From Cristatella mucedo (lineage: Eukaryota > Bryozoa > Phylactolaemata > Cristatellidae), in the NCBI GenBank assembly GCA_009760855.2, contig WPIO01000004.1, forward strand, positions 1,690,001 to 1,754,000: a DNA stretch of 64,000 bases, written 5' to 3'. Under the pieces are notes generated by a model, which saw only the letters and a program-made list of their open reading frames with translations, did no database searches and was not told the DNA's origin. The position numbers and the translations under genes are program-made. Positions 1 through 13,400 of the stretch are shown here, piece after piece (the first letter of the stretch is position 1; every line of letters starts with the position of its first letter).

Positions 1-149
1 GTCGGCCGTACGAGTACCAGGTGGCCAATCGGTCGGCTCAGCCGTACGCTTACTTCGAGCTGCAGCAGAACGCCTCGGTCGTGCGACGGCTCTTCTCGCC
101 GGCCGAGATACACCCGTCCAGCGTCGAGGCGGCCGTGTCGACAGACACA
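1..149 (+). CDS. partial exon of an unidentified gene, cut by the window edge and abutted by LINE-B
   Basis: The frame beginning at base 3 is open and has balanced amino-acid composition, with a stretch around PYAYFELQQNASVV, unlike the low-complexity frames elsewhere. It stays open past 149, but from about base 150 the DNA matches the 3' part of the LINE-B repeat (compare 17480-17560). Either an exon ends here at a weak GTGGGA donor at 150, or a retrotransposon landed at or in the exon. The composition is loosely like an extracellular beta-sandwich domain, but I do not recognise the family. The 5' part lies outside the window. Confidence 0.35.
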
Positions 150-590
150 GTGGGAAATTCTTGCGCCGATCAAAAGGACCCGCCTCGGCATGGCTCCTTC
201 ATACCTAGCTGAGCTGCTGCACTAGTTCCAGCCTCCTCGTGCATTGAGGTCCTGTGCGGACAATGCATTAGCTGTTTCCTTCCTCTGCTTACAGGCCGTT
301 GGCCGCAGAAGCTCTTGCTCTTCAGGTCCAAGGATATGGAGCTCACTTCCGCAATTCTTGCGCGGCTACAAATACTCTCCTGCCACCGACCATCAACTTC
401 CTTTCCTGCTATCCTGAGCTGATACTTCTGTGCTATTCACAGCCTCAGTTCCTCTCCTGACTCAGCCACGCTTCTCACATTCTCTTTACTGCGTGAGATG
501 AAGGCCATTGGTTACCAAATGCGTACCGAAAGCCACTTAGGTTTTGAGCGAACTCTAGAAAAACATTCCTGCGTAGCACCCTCATGGTCA
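150..590 (+). mobile_element. LINE-B non-LTR retrotransposon, 5'-truncated 3' fragment
   Basis: It parallels the copy at 17480-17950: the 'GLVPPYPAELLHQFQP' segment is recognisable as CCTTCATACCTAGCTGAGCT, followed by the degenerate 'LWNSLP' segment and the tail with GAAAGCC..TTAGG and a run ending near 590. Stops and frameshifts make it non-coding. Confidence 0.6.
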
Positions 591-801
591 CCATGTCGAT
601 ATTCAATAGTTTTGCTACTCAAGGACTGAAGTTAATGGAGTTTACAGTCAATAACTTTTAACCTGTATATTTAGCGCACATTTTATTATCCCAAGCAGTC
701 AAATTGATTAACGTATAACAATGATCTGCCTAGGTTTTGCGCTATATAACTGAAAATGGTGTCTTAAGCTTTTTTCAAAGAGATAATCAATTTTCTGTTA
801 C

Positions 802-1467
802 CTGGAACTTCGCTGAAAATTCCTGAATTGTTAGCTTTTGAAACCGTGTTTCCCATAGATTTAATAGGCTCGAAGACAGTCTCACTAGACGTCTGCTGTA
901 TGTAAGACTCAATCACATTTTTACTTAAGGTCGTCATGAAAATTACTGTGCCGTTGTTTTCTGGAATAAATTCTGTCACTGATTCAGTTGCCAGAAAAGT
1001 CTTCTTTGAAGTGCCGATAGTAGTAGCTGTGACCTTCCTCCAATCCGTTGTATATTGTTTGGAAACGAGATTTGTTAGCGTCGGTGGCGTCGTAGGAGTG
1101 GCGGTAGAAGTGAATGTTTTCTGAGTCGTTAAAGTGAGTTTGGATGTCGTAAGTACAGTAGAAGTGCCAACAGTAGTGGACACCGGCAACGACGTGGATG
1201 TACGTAAAACTGTCGACATCGGCAGGGCTGTGGTAGTGTCTAAAATCGTCGACGTCGGTAGCGCCGTGGTAGTGTCCAAAATTGTCGACGTCAGTAGCGT
1301 TGCAGAAGTGCCTAAAGTCGTGGATGATGGAGCTGTAGTTGAAGTGCCGGCAGTCGTGGATGGCGGTGATGTCTGAGAAGTGGCTATCGTTGTGGATGTC
1401 AGCTGTGCCGTTGACGTGCTACCAGTCGTTACCGTGATACCGCAGCTTCCTAGGTATTGCGATCCTA
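802..1467 (-). CDS. mucin-like gene exon 4 (Ser/Thr-rich region)
   Basis: Acceptor AAATTTTAG ends at 1468; the exon is open for 222 codons. After about 13 residues it turns into an imperfect Ser/Thr/Pro-rich array in which TST-I/V-L-D/G-T-T/S-T elements of roughly ten residues recur, as in mucin-type stalks. The last 60 residues are less biased. The end is uncertain: a CAG|GTAACA donor at 802/801 in phase 1, or read-through to a stop at 764-766. Confidence 0.6.
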
Positions 1468-4400
1468 CTAAAATTTGAATTTTCTATAAAGTTTCGCATT
1501 TCCGCTAAATTTTAAGGACGACAGATTCGTGGTATGAAGAAAGAGTTAGGCCATGCTGTCGTGAAACAGTAAATTTTTAGTCGTCGGCATATAATACGAA
1601 GACTGGATGAGTTTATTGTGGGTAAATTGAGCATTTGGATGAGGCCTCGACCTGAGCCTGGCTCTTGCTCGCAGGTCTTCCGGCCAAAGCAATCGTGCTC
1701 TTACAGCTGGTACACAGCTCTGTCGCCACGGTTGTCTGTCGTAAGCTTCGCATTTTTCACACTGCACCGTTTCTCGCCGACATTCGGCGGCCCCAAAAAT
1801 CAAGCAGCAACTCCACTTCGCAGTTTTTCTGACTCTCATTTAGATCCCTCGATTCTCTTCGTACAGCCTACCTCGTAGAGCTGCTCCACAATGAGGCTAG
1901 GCATCGTAACATCAGCAGTGACGTAACGATGGTGACGTTACGGCATCGTAACGTGGGCTCTTCGCACCGTCCGCTCTTCTTACTTTAGTCACTTAGCAGT
2001 GCCTCAAGCCAAGCTCAACTATTTTGGAGAACTTTTCTTTATTTCGCATGTTTTCACAGTCTGGAACTCACTACCAACTCACGTCTCAACATTTCCAACT
2101 CTGCGACATGTAACAAGGAGGTAACAACGTGTGTTTTCCCTAGTGGCATTATTTCGAACCGTTTGAATTTATGTGTTCCTGCGTGTTTAAGTGGGACTCC
2201 ACTGCAAATGATATCACTAACCACAGTAGGTTAGTTGATTTAAAAGACTCATTGTGTGGCTGCAGAAGAGCCTTAAAGCATGCAGAAAATACTCAGAAAG
2301 AGGATTTGCTTCACCGAGTGCTTTGTTTCTCAGATTTTTTTTAGACTTGTTATTTGAGATTTGTTTCTCTTTCTAAGGAAATGTCTTATTATAATTATTT
2401 TTATATTAAACTTGGCTTTAGCAATTAAGAGGATATGCGTTCGCGTGACCGGAAATGGGAAAGGAAGTGGCAGTGGCCCAATCCCAAGTCGAACTGCATC
2501 AAATTTGGATGATTCAATGAGTTTCGAATGGATTCTGTTAACAATGGTGGCATGCGTCAATTTGCATGGCATCTAACAACAATGTATGCTATGGCCGCTT
2601 ATCATTGTTGTATCTACAATATTGCAGCAATACTGTCGAGTGTTATGTTGGCCTTTCGCCAGAGGAGTTTTCAGCCAGGTTGCCATTGGCACTCATCCGA
2701 CCTAGGGTTGCAGCTCATTTTTCATGTAATCAGAAAGTTTTATACACTTATCTGTGGAATACGTAAACTTTTCTCTTATGATTATTTCGCTGCCGTGCGA
2801 ATGTCTATCACAAAGGCACAAACACTCTGCAGATGCTTCGCTGGAGAATATTTCATGGAGGAGTCAGAGGCTTTTAGGTGGCTTTCAGCACGCACGGGGT
2901 AAGAAAGACGCCTAGTTTTACACAACAAGAGAAAGTGGGAAGCATTGCTGAGTCAGAAGGGCAGTAAAGGAAGTGAGTAGTGTGGAAGTACAAGCCCAGG
3001 ACGGCTGGAAAGGATGTGCCACATAGGCAGCAGGAAATTAGATGTCGCTGAAGAAATGTAATTATATATATATATATATAATTACATTTCTTCAGCGACA
3101 CACATATATATATATATATATATGTAATTTATATACAAATGTTTATATAACACGGGTGCTTAGCGCAATATGAGAACATTCTCTATCTGAGTCATTCGCA
3201 GATGCCACAGAGTTCGAGCCAACGACCTCGGGTCATCAAATGCATTCACCTTAAAGTGGGTCGGTAAAAGGGAGAACCTTAAGCCGTCGGCCAGTGTTTT
3301 TCAGCAGCCTATGACCAGCAGAACAAAAGCGTCTATCACCAACGGTCTTTAAGCATACCGACTGAATAATTAAATATTATTGTCCGCTGAGGATCTGGGG
3401 GCATGCGAAGATAAAACTCGTGTGGCACTTCAGCTAGGTATGAAGGTTCCAGGCCATGGCAGGCCTTGTCGGTCAGTTGGTTTAACCGCCCTACTAATTT
3501 ATGCTTATCAAATTCCTTATTAGTAAATTTTTAATTGCATGGGCATAATAATTAATTGATTTGTTTAGCGTCATGTGAGTGTTCGATCTCTTTATAGGCC
3601 AGTTAAATATGCGGTAAAGATGATATGATTAGTAATAGCAAGCACAATGTCAAAAATTATAACATGGTAAAAGCTAACATGCAAAGTATCAGCACGGAAA
3701 GATGGCTAGTGGCAGCATGCACGGTGTCAGCATACAAAGGACGAATCAAAAGAACTCACTAAAGTCTGTGACAAAAAGGCGCGTTTTTGGGTATTTTTAA
3801 ATGCCAAAAAGTTAGGGGAAATCATTAAGTCAGTCACGTGTGAGTTCCAGGTTGTAGGTGCATGCGAACTAATGGCCCCTGTCTCCAAAGCATTTGTAGC
3901 GATACAATTTGATTCAGAAAAGCAGGCGGCACTATGCCTAGTCTCAACAGAAAGTAGTTCTGATAGGTGGGCTGGGGCCAGAGAATGACAGGACGTAAAA
4001 GTGAGTGACAGAACCTTGAAGACGATACGCTGCTTGACTTTGAGCCAGTGCAGGTCGGCTCGAAATGGTGGGTCGTGGCAACTGTGACGCTCGCGACAGA
4101 CAAGCGTAGTTGCAGAGTTTTGAACCAACTGTAAGCGTCAGATTGCACAAACTAGTAGACCAGCAAGCAGTGAGTTGCAAAAAATGAGCCGTGGTTTTAG
4201 AAATGGTTGGAAAAATTGGATTTGGAATCTCTGTCTAAGCAAGCCCGAATACAATCAATGTTATGTCTATGAACTTAGGCAGGCGTTACTGTGAAGATGA
4301 TGAGATCTTCTACTGCAGTGTCACCCTGGACAAAGGCACCTGCACTTCGTGCAGATGCAATGAGCTAATGTGCTGACACAGCCGAATTTGAGCGTTAAGC

Positions 4401-7400
4401 TTACCGATTTCTGAGTTACTATTGGTTTGCCCATAATAGTAACTTGGTTTTGCCATAATTCAATTTGATAGCGTCGGCTGCCATCCACGTATGAACGTCA
4501 AAAGTACATGCAGCCATACTGTGTAGAGAATTCGACACGCTCGAGAGCTAAAAGGTACAACTAAGTGTTACATGCTTAGAAAAAAAGCCTAGATTGTCCT
4601 TGGCTATCACATCGTCCAGCGGGAGAGTATTACTGTGACGAGATGCGGACCAAGCACAGAGGCCAAGCATTGAGGTACCCCATACTTCAGCGACTTCTCA
4701 GACAATCTGTCTCCGCTCAAATCAATGCTCTGGAGACTCCAAGTGAGATATGAGCTAACTCATTGTGGTGCAATGTCCAGGCGCGATGAGAGCAGGTCAA
4801 GAAGGAAATTCTATCGGAAATATAACGGTTCCGAACGATTAAGCAAAAAGGAGTAGTAGGACTTTACCTTAGTCTGCATATCTGAAAAGCTAGTTGTAAA
4901 CCCTAAGCGTCGCTGACTCTGTGGACTGATGAACTCTATATATAGACATGTGAAGCCTCATTTTGCTGTGAAGACTTAGCTAATATGATAGAATAATAAT
5001 GAATACATGCTAATAGATCCTGGTGCTGATCTGACAAGGGCTATCAGCTGCACCGGGAAGCCTCGAGAAGTACATCAGACACGTTGAATAGCTCTGCGAT
5101 CGGGATTGCGTGGTCTTTTAACAAAGAGTTTACGTTTCTGCCACCTTCGAAAATCAGTGGAGCACCCCTTGACGGGTTTTACCAAACCATGATAATGCCA
5201 ACTACATTACAACTCACGCCTTGTCATGTCTAACACCGGATCAAGTATTTTTGCAGTCATATTTTTGCATTTTGATTTCACAAGGAGTGTATTCAAAAAT
5301 CTAGGGCTGAAATTGTAAATCCCTCTAATGATTCAAATTTAACCTGAGAAACAGCACAAATCTCAGATGTCCTCGCTCTTTTTTGAATGACTTATCATTG
5401 AAGTCCTCTTTTTACGTTGTAGTCAATGTGCAATTACCAAGTGAAACTTCAAAAACCATTTTGGCTGACCGGGTTTGCTCTGAACTGACTAACGGATCAA
5501 AGTAATAAGAATTTGTTGTATCGATATTCTGAACTTGTTACTTACCACAAAATTTTGCAGCAGGAGTAATGGTTACATCGCTCCGGCGTCCTTGGTAGCT
5601 GCCATCGCTGCTAATAAAATCCAGACCACAATATACATTTTGAAGGAAGTCGAGTGTGAAGAGGCAGTCAGGCAGTTGAACGGTGAACGACACATTGAAT
5701 GTTTTCGTGCCGTCTGCTGCCATAGGCGTGCTCGTGATCGATCCGCACGCAGCTTTAATCAAGGTGAAGGACTGTTGGCACCAAGTCAGATTCAAAGGAT
5801 CTGAGGAACAAGCAAATAGCTAGTCGTACAAGGATACACCTGGATCATTAAAGTGAAGAAAACTAACGGGCATGCTGAAAGAAGTAAATTCAAACGCTGC
5901 GCAGTGTAAGTGATTGTCAGAAAAATTCAAGTATAGGCAGCATCAGAGTAAGCTCACTTAAAGGGTAGTGGTCGAGTACAGTAGAGCAGGGTAAGCTTAT
6001 TAAGTTCTTTGTGAGCAGAAAAAAATACTATTTCAGCAGCTGCATTTTCGAGGAAAGAATTAAACGAATACTTTCACAAGATCACTGGCTTTAATCATTT
6101 GCCTTCGCAAAGTAAAACTACTATAGTAATTAGAAGATAAATTAAACTCACTATAAATTAAATTAAAACGCTCTTGAAACAGCTAAACGTCCAAGGGAAT
6201 TAATCCTAGAGGCAATAATAGTGTCAGCAATGCAGGTTTCACCAAGGTTGCAAACTAAAGATGCACACAGCATGAAGCAAAAGTTTGGTTGCACGAATAA
6301 AAGTGGTTTTAATCGATTAATTTTAATTTTAGGAGGAAAAGTAGTTTAAGTCTATAACCAATTGGCACAATCAATATTTGGGAAACCACGGCTTTTCTGA
6401 ATTAACTGAAGTTTATGTAAAATTAAAATGGTTCCGGGACTATTGTAATTGGGTTGAAGTCATAGGTAATATTCAGGACACTATGCCAAGATAACCTTAC
6501 CCTCTTTAAAAAAACTGAAGGCAGGTAATAGGAACGTGCTCTCCTCTCTTTTGGAAAAAAGAGATTCCATTAAAATATAAATGTGTGTGATTTTCAATAA
6601 AATAAAAAACAAAGGAGACAACAGTACGACGGTAGTTGACCTGAGGGGGGCAGTATTGATGGAGCCAAGACAGGTTTAGTTAACACTTGGGTGAAGTTAA
6701 ACACAGCCTTAAGCATCGAGACTCGGTTAATCTACGGCACCAGTAAATTGCTACTGGGTTAAACGTGTTCGGTTGATCTGTCCAACAATAAAGTAATAGC
6801 GGCATCGATTAAATATCAGGTAGCTGAGCTGCAGAAATTATCTTTATGAAAAATTAAATTTGGAAATGGTTTGGCCCAGTGGTGTCCACCCCACCCAAGG
6901 AATAGGTGAATGTTTTTGATGGCCGACGTAGTGGGCTGTAGCCCCGGGGTATATGTGAAGCGCCTAAGTAGGAAGTATGTTCTCTTTCGGAGTTATACAA
7001 ATTAAAAATTATTTATTTTATTTAGGTCGAGGACAAAGTGAACTCGAATAATAATTAGAGTGCAAGTAATAGTAACCTTTTTAAGCACGTTCAGCAGGTC
7101 TGCAGAGCAACTGAAATAATGGTCACACCAGAAAATCTTCCTTGTAAAGCAATTGGAAGATCATGGTTGGTCGAGATAAAACCTCCTTCCTTTTTAACTA
7201 GTGGTTTCATACTTGTTCGACAAAGGTGAGCTCAAATAATGCAAGTTACTATCTAATGGTACCGATCAACATTGAATTGATCCTCAGTACTCGGAAAATT
7301 TAGTTTCAGATAAGGTGAATGATATCGTGCTCGGATACAATTAATATAACATCTGGGGAATACTTTACTCTCTTTATTTTATAGATTCAATTTCATTCGG

Positions 7401-10400
7401 TCCTGAGGCCCAAGTGCCTGAATTGGAAAATAATTCCATGACAGCCCAACTAGTTAATGCGAGCTTTTATCCTAATTTATGTTTCCTAGAGTCACCCTAA
7501 TCAGATCTCCTGGCCTCTGCCCTTAATATTCTGCAGCTGGCTTGATCTGCTCTGTCGTCAATATCTCGGCTCCAACATAAATTCACTACTGTCTGGCCTT
7601 CACTGGCTCCCCCATCAAGCCTCCACTCGATTTAAAGATGCTCTGTCTATGCTTATCGGCCGCTTCACTCGCTTGCGCCAGCTTGCCAATCCGACCTCCT
7701 CGGGCCTGCTGTTCAGTCACCAACCGCTTGATCCTCAGCATTTAGTCATCACGCTGACCATCCTCGCAAATTGTAGTCTTTTGGCGATCGATCTAGTGTT
7801 CAGCTCGAATACAGCAAAATTAGTAACGAACTTCCTGCTATGGTCATTACTTTCTACGACACTGCATGCTGCACTGGTTTGGCCCAGTAGTTAATGTGCT
7901 CCCCCAACCAATGCCTGACCCATGTAGTGGGCTTGAGCCCCGTGGCATATGTGCAGCGCATGAATAGAGATGAGGTTCTCTTAGGGCGCTATCCAAATAC
8001 AGCTTAATCTTATTTGCATCCTTTTATACTCTCATATAAATATGCACCAGTTCCTATCACGTGGCACTTCTCAGTAAAACGAGTAGTCTTGATAAAGCGC
8101 CCTCAGAGAACTCAATCTCTTTCTAGGCGCTTGACATTTGCTGCAAAGGAAACACGTTCGAGTGATAAGTGGTATTGTGTTTGATAAACAACAAAAATAG
8201 CATGGTCATGGTTGACATGCACAGCTTCGGCATACCAATGTGGTTAGAGGCAGCATGCACAGGGTCAGCATGCCAGTGTGGTTAGAGGCAGCATGCACAG
8301 TACACTTGTTCTGTTTCGTTCCCTTTTGTTGTGAGTGTTTAACTATGTCTGATCCATTGCATGCTAGCAGCCTGAGATTCTACCAACCGGCGTCTACTAA
8401 CTGCATCACCTTTACTTTACGATTCTGGCCTAAAAATGCAACTTATTTTGTTTTGCGTGATTAATACCGTCAATTTCCATAAACCTGAATTTTTAAATTT
8501 CTTGCCTCGAGATATAAAGCACCTGGAAATAGATTTAGTTCCCTGTGGCACTTTGAAAAATACTACATATCACTATCACCATTAATATTATTATTATTGC
8601 ACAGACTTGTAAGGTACGAGTAGCAAGTCACAGGAGTTTCGTCAAGATGTCTTGCATGTACGGATCGGCTTAGCTTGCACGTCCACATCTCAACGAGCTC
8701 CAATTTCTGCAATATAACGAATAAAAAAGCAGAAAGTAAGTGAAGCTTAAACAATACACATATATATATATATAATTAATTTGCATAGCACCCCAAGAGA
8801 ACTTAATCTTTGATCAGGTGCTTCACATCTGCCTCGGGGCAGGAGCCCATGACCTCAGCCAAGCCTTGGTCAGGGCGAGAGCCTTAACCGCTGGGCCAAA
8901 ACAAGCTCATCGATTTTTAGCTATTACGAGCTAATTTAGTTTTCATTATTTACTTTGCTTTCGAATCTGACACCCAGAACCGTAGCGGACAGTAAACTCG
9001 ACACACTTGATGCATAAAGGGACAGCAAAACTAGCAGCAGGATCTGCGGGAAGTCAAAATTCCGCCGACAGTAGTTATACTCTGGCAGCAATGCTGACTC
9101 TGTGAAATATATATACTGTCTTGGCTGAATTGGCTTGACCGCCAGTGTGCCAATGCTACACTGGGCGGTTTCACCTTAACCCGAAGTGCAGCACTGGCTG
9201 ACTCAAGACACCGGGTCTATTCTTTGAGCCGCAGATCACTGCTAATTGGCTTGATGTCACGTACACCAAACCAATTGAAGTGGGCCAAGGCCACATCTGC
9301 TACGGCTGATCAGAGCATGTTCCGCAAGAGAAGCCGATGGCTTTTAGATTGTTATGCATGAAGGCTTGCTCAGCCAATAGCGTTAGTTCGGAACTACCAT
9401 ATATTGGACATGTTTGATGCTTATTCCTTTGTTATTTTTGCTACGGTTCACCTTCAGTTTGTCGGCTTCATTATTAAGCATAGTAATTTTCGCGACCATT
9501 GCCCAGTGAAGGGTTTTACACAAGCGTTTCGGCTCACATACTGGCTAGTTTTTTAAAGTTACTTGATAAGGCTGCTATTGGCCTGATACTACTCTCACCT
9601 GTGCCTTTCATTAAAACCGTGGTAGGAAGACATGCTTTAATAAGGTGCGTATTAGCTTATTTTTAACGTCGTCATGAGAGGGGACGTTGAGACGTGCCTC
9701 GGTAGTGAGCTCCATGCTTTGGGAGCATGCAAATTAAAGGCACGGTCTCTAACGGTGTTGAGATTCGTACGAGGTATGGCTAAAAGATTTGAGTCTGAAC
9801 AACAATCTATCAGGCAATCTTTAAGACTCAGCTAGTCAATTGTCAAATATATTTCATTTGAAGGCCTCAGTGCGGAGTCAACCACATCTATGGAAAGTAC
9901 GCCCATTTACTATCCACGGATATGTGCGAAATTTAACATAAATCGTGCACATAGAAAAACCGGAGGTCGTCATTAATGAGTCCAGGTGCAGACAAAAGTT
10001 ACCTAAATTTTAGCTATTCAACAATTTTTAAGTTTTCTCCTGAAATTCTCAATAAGTCGAGTTTGAATTTCCATTTTTCTAATCACAAAGTAAGCTCATG
10101 ATCTCAACTTTCTGTGTGAACTTGAGTCCTACAGAGAGGCGTATTTCTCCATTTTTTGTGGGTCACTTTATAACTATTGGATCCATGAAACTAATCACCT
10201 TATTCTAGCGAAAATACTTTAAATTCCAATTTGAAACTGAGCTTGTCGTTTTCATCGAAGATATTTTTCGGGATTCTTATTTCTCGATCCAATTTTAGAA
10301 GCAATAACGTGTATCAGAGCGTTCAAAAGGACGATCCTTTCTTTATAAGTCAAATACTCGACTGAAGGGAAATCTGTGGGCCTGAGACCAAATACGAATG

Positions 10401-13400
10401 CGACTATTGGAAATACTTATTGTTTTGCACCAGTGCAGAAGGGAGAAGTTACTCGTGTAATCAACCCATCGCTCTACATCTGTGTGGATTCGCGTCAACG
10501 AAACCGGCAGCCATATGAAAAGAAAAATTATCCAGATGTCCGACAATCGTCTGCTTCATCAGAGTTAAGAATTTTAAATATCTCATTCTCATGAAGTTTT
10601 TTTGTAGAAGTAATTGCAGAGCACGGATTCCTTCTCTACCTCTCAGAAGACCGCTGGCTTTCTGAAAGAGTCTTAAGGCGCCTGAATAGACATCCAGCGG
10701 ATGCTCCATTCTCTTGCAAGAAAAATAAATACCATGATCAGCGCAATTCGAATGTAGAAAATAACTCAAAGCTAAGCATACTTAGTGAATGTTTTCTATG
10801 CAATGTTAATGAGACGTATCTTGTCATTTAGCCGGCTGAATTTGAAATCATGGATTCTGCCTAATAACATAAATAATTTCAACCCAAAATGGCATCAGAG
10901 AAAGAGCAGATAATAGCAGGGCAGACCAGATTAAAGGGGAGATAAGAGCACGGGAGATCAGATTACGATTAACCCAGTTTCAAAGGTATTGCTTATGTAG
11001 GATAATCTATGTACTGACAAAGCTATACCAATTTTTCAGATGTCTGTATTTTTCTGATGCCACTTTATCAGAGCTTGCAAGTGCTCAGGTGACCTCAAAA
11101 TTGATACATAGTATCTTAATGCTTTACTTGGCCACATAGACTGTATAAGAAATCTTAATAATAGTAATAATAATGCACTTGATGAAGCGCCCTCAGAGAA
11201 CTCAATCTATTTCTAGGCGCTTTACATTGGCTGCAAAGGGAAACGCACTTGAATAGTAAGTGATATCATGCTTGATAAACAACATGAATAACATGATTAT
11301 GGGTGACATGCACAAGGTCAGCATGCAAGTGAGGTAGTGGCAGCATGCAAACTGTCAGCACGCAGAAGCACATGAAGGACGAATCACAGGGACCCACTAA
11401 ATGTTGTCCTAAATAGGTGTGTTTTAAATTTCCTTTAAAATGTGGTCAAGTCAGGGGATGTTCTGACGCAAGTCGGGAGTGAGTTCCAGCCTTCGAAAGC
11501 ATACGAACTAAACGCGAGGTCTCCAAAGGATTTGAGACTTGTGCAAGGTATTGGCAAACTGTTAGATTGAGAAAAGCAGGTGGTACGATGCTTGGCCTGA
11601 TGGGGGAGTAGATCTGAGAGATAGGCTGGAGCCAAATAATGAAGGGACCTAAAAGTGAGCTACAAAACCTTGAAGTCGATCCGTTGCTTGATTGGTAGCC
11701 AGTGCAGGTTAGCGAGAAGTGGTGAGATGTGGCTACTGCGAGGCACACAATAGATAAGCCTAGCTGCAGAGTTTGCACCAGCTGTAAGCACCAGATTGCA
11801 CTTGCCGGTAATCCAGCAAGTAGTGAGACGCTGCCAAGTTTTGCACCAAAATGCTTGAGCTTTTAAATGCACCGACTGAAAGTCATGATGCGATCTACAT
11901 AAAGCTCACATCATTAATAAAGCTTAAATCACAGGAGCCAGGCCGACACAGTAGCCACGCCTTTCAGAGGAAGTTGCTTGCCTGAGCCATCTTTTGTTTG
12001 CCTGAGTGGTGCCACACAAGGGCAACAGAAAGCCGGCTTCCTTAGCAGCACCTCCCCTGACAGGGATTAATGGACCACCCCTTTGAGGGACTTCCCGTCG
12101 GCGACTTCCGCCCAGCGAAAGCTCACTACGCCTCTTGCTCTCAACAAACATTTTCTGAGCCCACTCGCCAGTCCTACTAGTAATGAGTTAAAGAGGCCTG
12201 GTCAAGATGTCACTAGTGCGTGGTTCAGCTTGGCTGTGGCGTTCCTATCCAAGTTAGTTTGAACGTTTGCAGCATTACGCCGGTGCAAGTAGGCGCGACT
12301 ACACGGTGGAGCTGAATTTTGTTTCATCTAGCGAACGGTCGCTTTGGAAAGTCGAAACCCAGATCCAGGAAGATTTTACAAGAACTATGCCGGTGGATAA
12401 AATTTGATGGCATGGGCTTTACAGTTTCCGAGTAACCCTAGGTTGGCACATAAACAGTATTTAGGTGGTTTCGGCGTTAAATTACGGCAAGTTCACAGCC
12501 ATCCAAGTTCCAGTGGCATCGCTACGCACCGCCGAGGGAAGCTGAGAGAGTTTCACGTATTGGAAAGGTAGGAAGGGACCGAAGCGACAGGGCAGCTGCG
12601 CCTGTCGTCTGTTTAGAATTGAAAGCCTGGACGCCTGCTTGGCAATTACTTAGGCGAGAGGTAGTGTACAGAACTTGGAAAAGTAGTGGACTCAAGATGG
12701 ATCTCTGGATTACCTCCTACGTCAAAGGCGGATCTGGAGGATCCTTTTACAGCGACATTTACTCTCTGAATCCTCCAGCTACGCGAAGACCACGAACAGC
12801 AACTGCATCTCGGTGCCATCTTTTGTTCCTATAGGAGGCATGCTCGAGAAGGTAATTGGTAATTGTCAATGGTGTCAAAAGCTGCGGAGAGATCCAGCCA
12901 AACTAGCATTGAGTGTCTACCTAATACCGCATTCCTTAGCAAGTCTTTATACGCACACAGCAGTGCTCACTCTATGGGAGTGATTGGCTCAAAAACCTGG
13001 CTGGAACTTAATTTGTTTGGCTTCAATTAGAATATTTAAATAGCTTAACTGGTCTACCAATACTCGTTAGTGCCTTCGATAGGATCGGAAGAATGGAGAC
13101 TGGCTAAAAGTTCCTTGGGTTCCGGTCTACTCAACTTGTTTACACGTTGCCCGACAACTGCCTCTTACAAGATGCTGAAAGGCGATAATGGATACGGATG
13201 GATGCTGAAAGACGATAATGGAAAGACGATATGGATAAGAAGATAATGGTACTTATGCATGGCAGCATTTCATTTGGGCATGTCAAAGGAGCACTAGGAA
13301 GGAGGCTAAGAGGGTTAGTAGTGTTCTTAAACTGGGAGGTTGAAATCAATGTCAGAGCAGTAGCGACAGGATAACTAGTTGAGATAAAAGATAAAAGATC

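Larger units (their letters stand above)
1468..5545. other. intron 3 of the mucin-like gene
   Basis: It contains a degenerate LINE 3' end at about 2040-2170 (TCTGGAACTCACTACCAACTC resembles 'LWNSLP'), a 58-bp perfect palindrome with TA repeats (3043-3123), a minus-strand SINE (about 3140-3310) and a large minus-strand LINE-A copy (3575-4945). A hydrophobic-start frame at 2361-2576 (+) has no support. I see nothing in 1480-1950 or 4950-5540. Confidence 0.5.

Noticed and set aside
934-1376. Plus-strand Val-rich frames
   Set aside because: Antisense of the Ser/Thr array of the mucin-like exon.
2361-2576. Plus-strand frame with hydrophobic start resembling a signal peptide
   Set aside because: Followed by a basic, Gly/Ser-rich segment with no homology, splice support or neighbours; the opposite strand is equally open.
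5535-5804. 89-codon plus-strand frame
   Set aside because: Antisense of mucin-like exon 3, which has matching splice sites on minus.
8220-8305. Possible CRISPR-like short repeats (AGCATGCACAGGGTCAGC)
   Set aside because: They are tandem units of the LINE-A 3' untranslated region found at every copy, and this is animal DNA.
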